Below are positions 22,618 through 26,668 of a stretch of 26,668 nucleotides of DNA, one piece after another. The stretch comes from JBBRWV01 sp038248985. GTDB taxonomy: Bacteria; Planctomycetota; Phycisphaerae; WQYP01. The notes under the pieces were generated by a model. The model saw only the letters and a program-made list of their open reading frames with translations. It did no database searches and had not been told where the DNA came from. Position numbers and translations under genes: made by a program. How positions within the stretch are numbered: the stretch's first letter is position 1; the number at the start of each line of letters is the position of its first letter. Where the stretch lies: the NCBI GenBank assembly GCA_038248985.1, contig JBBRWV010000037.1, positions 1-26,668 of the forward strand, given 5' to 3'.

Positions 22618-23094
22618 ATGCGTTTGTTTCTTCCGTGCAGTCCCATTTTGCCGCCGCAGAAGCGCCGGGCATTTACCTTGGTAGAGATTCTCATCGTTGT
22701 GTTGATTATTGGCCTGATTGCGGCGATCGCCTTGCCCAAGTTTGTCAACGCGACCGAACAATCACGCGAAGCATCGGTGCAGACCACGATGCAATATATT
22801 CGCGGCCAAATTGAGCTGTTCAAGATGCAGCACAATGGCACTCCGCCGCAGGTTTCGGCTATGTGGACGCTGCTCCGGGCACGTTCGAGCACCACGGAAA
22901 CCGCGAATACGGCCCCGGTGGGCACGAATTTTGGCCCCTATCTCCGCGGCACGCCCATCAATCCCTGGAACCTTCACACATCGGTGTCCACCAACATCAC
23001 CGATACGAATGCCGGCTGGTTTTATACGGCCAATCCCACGTATTACGAGTTCCGTATTCGCAACACCGACGGCAGCATCAACTTGATTTACTGA
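22618..23094 (+). CDS. Type II/IV pseudopilin-like protein
   Basis: The 158-residue product has the N-terminal prepilin signature: a short basic leader ending KRRA, then FTLVEILIVVLIIGLIAAIALPKFV. The conserved Glu23 is at +5 from the predicted cleavage before Phe19; the residue before the cut is Ala rather than the usual Gly. The globular part (AMWTLLRARSSTTETA; NPWN; FYTANPTYYEFRIRN) fits a GspG-like pseudopilin. A prepilin peptidase must be encoded elsewhere. GAGG is about five bases before ATG 22618. Isolated prepilin-like genes are abundant in planctomycetes, with roles in secretion or attachment not settled. No other secretion genes are beside it. Confidence 0.85.
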   Translation: MRLFLPCSPILPPQKRRAFTLVEILIVVLIIGLIAAIALPKFVNATEQSREASVQTTMQYIRGQIELFKMQHNGTPPQVSAMWTLLRARSSTTETANTAPVGTNFGPYLRGTPINPWNLHTSVSTNITDTNAGWFYTANPTYYEFRIRNTDGSINLIY

Positions 23095-23187
23095 TCACAC
23101 TGGTGGTGGCGGATGGGTCGCGGATGATTACCGGAGAAGAGGTGCGGCGGGGGGGGGCGGGCTTAACACATCGCGTAACTAGCGCAT

Positions 23188-24124
23188 CTACATGGGGATA
23201 GCGGGGGCATCGATGCTGAAGCGGTAGGTGCCGGAGGTTTGGGTGGTGGGTTTTTGGTGGGGCAGGTGGATTTTGGCTTGGACATTTTTGGGAAGTTTGA
23301 GGGGGCCGGCGATTTTGTTGTTGCGGCGGTGCCAGGAGGCGTGAATGAGGCCTTGGGGGGTCGGGACGGAGTCTTCGACGTGGGAAAGGCCGTCGATGAG
23401 GCAGGCGTCGCCGGTGCGGATGGTTTGGGGCTGGCGGGTGTCGAGGATTTGGTCGTACTGGAAGTCGAGGATTTTGCGGCCAGTGGCGTTTTTGACCCCA
23501 ATAATGAGGTTGGCGAGGACGAAAGCGCCGAGGTCGATGTAGAGGGCGGTGAAGTCACTGGGGGCGCTAGAGGGGATTTGCAGGGTCATGTTTTCGGGGG
23601 TTATTTGGGGGGTGATGGGGGGGAGGGGTTTGACGGTGGGGGCGACGGCTTCGGTGGCCCAGTGCCAGGAGACGTTGGTGGCAGTTTCGTAGCCGGGCAT
23701 GGAAGTGCCGCGTACGGAACGAGTTACGCGCGCGGGGGCGTGGAGTTCTTCGCGGAGGAGGGGGATGCCGCGGGGTTCGACGGTGTGGTAAGGTTTGGTG
23801 GAGATACTGGAAGGTGCTGATGCCGGGGTTGTAGGCTTCGACGGCAATCCAGTTGTGCCCCTTTTTCAGGTAGATGGAGATATCAAGCTGGTCGTAGGGC
23901 CAGTGGGACTGATAGCCTCTGGCCGGGCCGCGGCAGATGTACTGGCCGTTGATGTAGAGGCGGTAGCTCTTGTCGGCGGTGATGGAGAGGGGGACGCGCG
24001 GCGGGACCTTGGGCAAGTCAAAGTCGCGGCGGAACTGGGCGTAGTGGTTGTACAGGTACATGTAGGCTTCAGGCCAGGTCCAGCGGGTGCGTGTGAGCGG
24101 ATGGTTTGCCGAGATTCGTTTCAT
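23188..24124 (-). pseudogene. Decayed alpha-L-rhamnosidase, catalytic domain missing
   Basis: The gene starts well at 24124 (AGAGG before the ATG) with the N-terminal rhamnosidase lectin-like domain (RLYINGQYICRGPARGYQSHW; HNWIAVEAYNPGISTFQYLHQ). Near 23795-23805 the frame shifts and about 100 residues are missing; the second frame resumes with the conserved TVEPRGIPLLRE block, then the second beta domain (DFTALYIDLGAFVLANLIIGV). Around 23400 it jumps, in frame, from GDACLIDGLSH to SVPTPQGLIHASWHR, the start of the C-terminal beta domain, and ends KLPKNVQAKIHLP...TSGTYRFSI. The (alpha/alpha)6 catalytic domain of about 400 residues is gone. Intact enzymes release L-rhamnose from polysaccharides; this copy should not. 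No glycan gene cluster is beside it. Confidence 0.8.
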
Positions 24125-24205
24125 GGTGCCTCTGTTCTATCGAGATTTGGCCAAAAGCCAATGGGCGATGCCGGCCGGGGGCCGAGACAAATCCTAATGC
24201 GAAAC

Positions 24206-24240
24206 CGCGAAGGCGCGAAGATCGCGAAGAAAACGCGAAG
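24206..24240. repeat. CGCGAAG short-period repeat, four copies
   Basis: CGCGAAG occurs at 24206, 24214, 24223 and 24234, with spacings of 8, 9 and 11 bases. It lies between the rhamnosidase remnant and hscB. It is not CRISPR-like: the unit is too short and the spacing irregular. Similar GCGAAG-type phrases are dispersed in other planctomycete-like genomes. Confidence 0.65.
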
Positions 24241-24271
24241 AAGAGTTTTAGCCACCCGGCGAGTACGCCTC

Positions 24272-24295
24272 GATGGACACAGATGAACGCGGATG
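24272..24295. repeat. GGACACAGATGAACGCGGAT-type dispersed repeat
   Basis: A single degenerate unit of a GACACAGATG / GAACGCGGATG phrase lies 30 bases after the CGCGAAG repeat. The pattern is a commonly seen intergenic short-period element; only its similarity of style to 4746-4781 is visible here. Confidence 0.45.
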
Positions 24296-24346
24296 TCACG
24301 CAGGCATGCGATGCCACCCAAGCTTAGCGACCTATGACGCACCAGG

Positions 24347-24874
24347 CTAACGCTGCTCCATGATCCGCTGGAGGTATCGCAGGGCGTTGAGATGGACACG
24401 AATGCGGTGGAGGGAGTTGGGGGTGTTCTCGCGGAAGTCTTGGGCGATGGCGGTGAGGCGCTGGGCTTGTTCTTCGCGGACGCGGGCGAGGAGGGAGGCG
24501 GTGGCGTCTTTGTGCCCCGCTGCTTCGGCGTCGGTGAGTTGCTCGCGGGTGGCGAGCACGTGATCGAGAAAGCGGTCGGGGAGCGAGTGATTGTCCTGGG
24601 ATGAGTGGCCGGCGAGTAGACGCAGGAGGTATTCCGCCCGCTGGGCTGGGTCGCAGAGGATGCGGCAGGCTTCGTTGACGGCGGCGGATTGCTCCATGGC
24701 CTGGACCTGGGATTCCTCGTCGGCGTCCGCGAGGTCGGGATGGGTGAGACGGGCGGCGGCCAGATAGCGGGACTGAAGAATGGCGGGGTCGAGTTCAAAG
24801 ACGACGGGAAGGCCGAGCCGCTGGAAGTGGTTGGTTGCGGCCAGCGGCTCGTGCGATGTCGGGTCGTCATTCAT
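24347..24874 (-). CDS. hscB: HscB-like Fe-S co-chaperone
   Basis: The 175-residue product is a J-domain co-chaperone that helps HscA transfer Fe-S clusters from the IscU scaffold. The J domain is at about 15-85 (NHFQRLGLPVVFELD; HPD at 45-47 in LTHPDLAD; NEACRILCDPAQRAEYLLRL), and the C-terminal HSCB helical bundle follows (DRFLDHVLATREQLTDAEA; HRIRVHLNALRYLQRIMEQ). Its ATG overlaps the iscA stop by one base (TGATG), so the two are translationally coupled. HscA is not in view. Confidence 0.88.
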   Translation of the reverse strand: MNDDPTSHEPLAATNHFQRLGLPVVFELDPAILQSRYLAAARLTHPDLADADEESQVQAMEQSAAVNEACRILCDPAQRAEYLLRLLAGHSSQDNHSLPDRFLDHVLATREQLTDAEAAGHKDATASLLARVREEQAQRLTAIAQDFRENTPNSLHRIRVHLNALRYLQRIMEQR

Positions 24875-25239
24875 CAGGCGTGGCTGCTTCCGCAGCCGCA
24901 GGCCGCCGTGGCGTTGGGGTTCTTGAAGACGAAGCCGGCTCCGATGGTTTCATCTTTGTAGTCGATCTCGACGCCGTCGAGGTAGAGGAGGCTCTTGTTG
25001 TCGACGAGGATGCGGACGCCGCAGCGTTCGAGTTCCTCGTCGTTTTCGCCCTTGGGTTCTTCGACGAGGTCGAGGATGTAGCTGAAGCCGCCGCAGCCGC
25101 CGCCTTTGACGGCGACGCGGAGGCGGGTCTGGTCTGGGGGGAGGCCCTGCTGCTGGATGATGTGGCGGATCTCGTCGGCCGCCCGGAGGCTGAGGATGAC
25201 GCCCTGGTCCTGAGTCGGTTGTTCAGCTACTTGGCTCAT
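24874..25239 (-). CDS. IscA/HesB-type iron-sulfur assembly protein
   Basis: The 121-residue A-type carrier binds iron or an Fe-S cluster and passes it to apo-proteins. The three cluster cysteines are visible: Cys49 in KGGGCGGFSY, and Cys114 and Cys116 in ACGCGSSH. The stretch LLYLDGVEIDYKDETIGAGFVFKNPNA is the family's C-terminal signature. It precedes hscB in the same transcript with overlapping stop and start. Whether it is IscA, ErpA or SufA cannot be decided from the sequence. Confidence 0.93.
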   Translation of the reverse strand: MSQVAEQPTQDQGVILSLRAADEIRHIIQQQGLPPDQTRLRVAVKGGGCGGFSYILDLVEEPKGENDEELERCGVRILVDNKSLLYLDGVEIDYKDETIGAGFVFKNPNATAACGCGSSHA

Positions 25240-25384
25240 GCTGGGAGTTTAGGTTGAGGCAGGCGTATCGGGCAAGGGAGGGGATGGAATGGAGCGACCC
25301 GCCCCGCCACGGCGGACAGGCAGCGGCGGGTAAACTGCGCGACGAAGGGGACGAAGGGGCGGAAAGGGTCGGCGCTGGTGCCTG

Positions 25385-25417
25385 CCTCCCCAAAGATGCG
25401 CGGGTTATTTGGGGAGG
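25385..25417. repeat. Perfect 10-bp inverted repeat
   Basis: CCTCCCCAAA (25385-25394) and TTTGGGGAGG (25408-25417) are exact reverse complements separated by 13 bases. No T-run follows on either strand. It can form a hairpin in RNA or serve as a protein site. Confidence 0.6.
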
Positions 25418-25534
25418 GGGTGGGGGGTAGCACGGGAGCTTATGGGATAAGGACTTACGCGCCATTTAGGGGGTCAGATGCTCAGGTTTCGCCGCTTGAG
25501 GCGGAAGGCCGAAATCCGAGACGACGGGCGGGGC

Positions 25535-25570
25535 GAAAAGCTAAAAAGCTGAAAGCAGAAAGCAGAAAGA
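25535..25570. repeat. AAAGCTGAAAGCAG short-period repeat
   Basis: About four degenerate units of the AAAGC(T/A)GA type occur in an A/G-rich stretch, preceded by CCGAAATCCGAGACG. This is another simple intergenic element of the kind seen at 4746 and 24206. Confidence 0.55.
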
Positions 25571-25872
25571 GGAGGAGCGTGGCCTGGGCCGAAATCACAT
25601 CTGTTAGGTATGTAAGTCGGCGGGTCAAATCGGACCTGGCGGGTGCGGTCACCGGCCAGAGATAGGGGATATTCACTTGTCAAAGAGCACCGGATCGGCG
25701 CACCAGTGGCGCGTCGTGATTTGGGTGAAGTATATGTGTTGGGAGCGAGGGAGTCAAGGGAAACTTGGGGAATTCTCGAGGTGGGTTCTCGCTGCTGTGT
25801 AGGGCTGGCCGCGCAGGCTTAATCCGGTCGGTGGCGGCGGCAGTTTGGATTGTGACCCACTCGGTCTAGCGT

Positions 25873-26646
25873 TCATCCCTCGGGTCGTTTTCCCAGCGCA
25901 GCGAGTCCCGATGCGCGGAGGGCATTCTTAAGCAACTGCTGCTCCGCCTTTTCGCCGCGGAGTCCGGTATATTGCCGGCGCCAGAGGTTGGCTGGCCGAA
26001 GGCTGGGATGTACAACCACAGCGACCGTCGCGACGACTGCGGAATCCGGCGATCCGAATCGGGCTTGAGCAATTAATGGCCCTGCAGCATCGATTTTCGG
26101 GAATGTGTCGCATCTTGCCCACCGGCTGACCTCTGAGGCGGGATTCGTCCTCGCGAGAAAACGTGGTACGTTCGTGCCCAGCACGATGATCAGTCGCGGA
26201 CGCTGTACGCGAAGCTGCTCGCCGAAGAACTCTCCACACTCCTTCACGAAGCCAGAATCTCGCACACCAGGACATAGCCCTGTGGCCTTTTCGGTTCTTC
26301 TTACGCCCATGAAGAAGTTTGTGAAGAAGCAGTTGTCCGGTGGCATGTCAGCAGATTGCAGCATGCGAATCAAATGGTACCAGGTGCCTGTATTGGTTTG
26401 CTCGTAGCCCCGCTCTACCGCCCGCTTGTATGAGGCGACGCAGTCAAAATCCTGGCCGAGGATCATGACGCCACCCTCCGGCCAGTGCGGCAAGGCTGGG
26501 TCTTGCGATTTCCAGAGCCCATCGCCGCCCGGGAAAAACGCCCTCCCCGGAATCAGCTCGACCGTGGGTTCCATTTGAGGTGGATACGCCCGCAGGCGCG
26601 AAAGTCGATCGCGCAGGCGAGACAAGGGCGCTAACGTCTCAGTCAT
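25873..26646 (-). CDS. Uracil-DNA glycosylase superfamily protein
   Basis: The 257-residue product shows UDG-superfamily features: MILGQDFDC (61-69) as the first catalytic-loop region, TWYHLIRMLQSADMPPDNCFFTNFFMGVRR (88-117), RLIIVLGTNVPRFL (151-164) and VVVHPSLRPANLWRR (210-224), where HPS is the typical second active-site motif. Its class is unclear, and no Fe-S cysteine pattern like that of family 4/5 is obvious. It would remove uracil or a related damaged base from DNA, or act as a relative of unknown substrate. ATG 26646 has no good Shine-Dalgarno. The gene lacks the strong strand bias of the left half, which may indicate recent acquisition. Confidence 0.7.
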   Translation of the reverse strand: MTETLAPLSRLRDRLSRLRAYPPQMEPTVELIPGRAFFPGGDGLWKSQDPALPHWPEGGVMILGQDFDCVASYKRAVERGYEQTNTGTWYHLIRMLQSADMPPDNCFFTNFFMGVRRTEKATGLCPGVRDSGFVKECGEFFGEQLRVQRPRLIIVLGTNVPRFLARTNPASEVSRWARCDTFPKIDAAGPLIAQARFGSPDSAVVATVAVVVHPSLRPANLWRRQYTGLRGEKAEQQLLKNALRASGLAALGKRPEG

Positions 26647-26668
26647 GGTGTGATCGAGAATATCACCC

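Larger units (their letters stand above)
25240..25872. other. Gene-poor intergenic stretch, 633 bases
   Basis: Between iscA (minus) and the UDG-like gene (minus) I find no credible coding frame, tRNA or terminator with a T-run. It holds GACGAAGGG-type repeats near 25341-25360, a perfect inverted repeat (25385-25417), an AAAGCTGAAAGCAG-type repeat (25535-25570), and compositionally mixed DNA up to 25872. The iscA promoter should lie near 25240-25300 but no consensus is evident. Confidence 0.4.

Noticed and set aside
24206..24295. Possible CRISPR array
   Set aside because: Repeat unit of seven bases with 8-11-base periods; no spacers and no cas genes nearby.
25240..25872. tRNA or other standard RNA gene in the long spacer
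   Set aside because: No GGTTCGA-type T-arm or cloverleaf pairing was found by eye.

Overview
The window is GC-rich bacterial chromosome. The gene content suggests a planctomycete, perhaps of the class Phycisphaerae: a glmU-type uridyltransferase, prs, an L25/Ctc ribosomal protein and pth in a row, a PAC2-family protein, a PhoB/PhoR pair next to a large sigma factor with extra helix-turn-helix regions, and a free-standing UVR-motif protein. The lineage is inferred from gene content and style, not proven. From about 1 to 16.9 kb, and again at 23.1-24.1 kb, the + strand is strikingly G-rich whichever strand is coding, which is why many long antisense reading frames there are spurious.

Layout. 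(a) 1-4.7 kb is housekeeping: a gene running off the left edge on the minus strand, whose ribosome binding site lies in a strong hairpin, then a short glmU-like gene, prs, rplY/ctc, a terminator, pth and a PAC2-family gene. (b) 5.0-9.1 kb is accessory: a CgeB-like glycosyltransferase, a UPF0175/DUF3368 (PIN) toxin-antitoxin pair, a Ser/Thr kinase gene broken by an internal deletion plus frameshift, and a phytanoyl-CoA dioxygenase-like gene. (c) 9.4-15.1 kb is an isolated phage-derived head module: SPP1 gp6-like portal, a 56-residue unknown, SU10-type (DUF5309) major capsid protein, a probable head-associated protein, a holin-like one-TM protein, two small lipoproteins (one on the opposite strand) and a 120-residue unknown. 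No terminase, integrase, tail or replication gene is visible. (d) 15.2-17.2 kb carries the UVR-motif protein, deoC and a small membrane protein. (e) 17.6-23.1 kb carries PhoB/PhoR-type regulators, the large sigma factor, an LpxH-like phosphoesterase and a type II/IV pseudopilin. (f) 23.2-26.6 kb carries a decayed alpha-L-rhamnosidase gene without its catalytic domain, a repeat-bearing spacer, a coupled iscA-hscB pair for Fe-S assembly, a 630-base gene-poor stretch and a uracil-DNA-glycosylase-superfamily gene.

The points most worth a second look are the terminase-less capsid module with its structured spacer RNA, the Shine-Dalgarno-sequestering hairpin at the left edge, the sigma factor with two extra DNA-binding regions, and two minus-strand genes (kinase, rhamnosidase) that both lost internal segments. 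I saw no CRISPR array, rRNA or tRNA.
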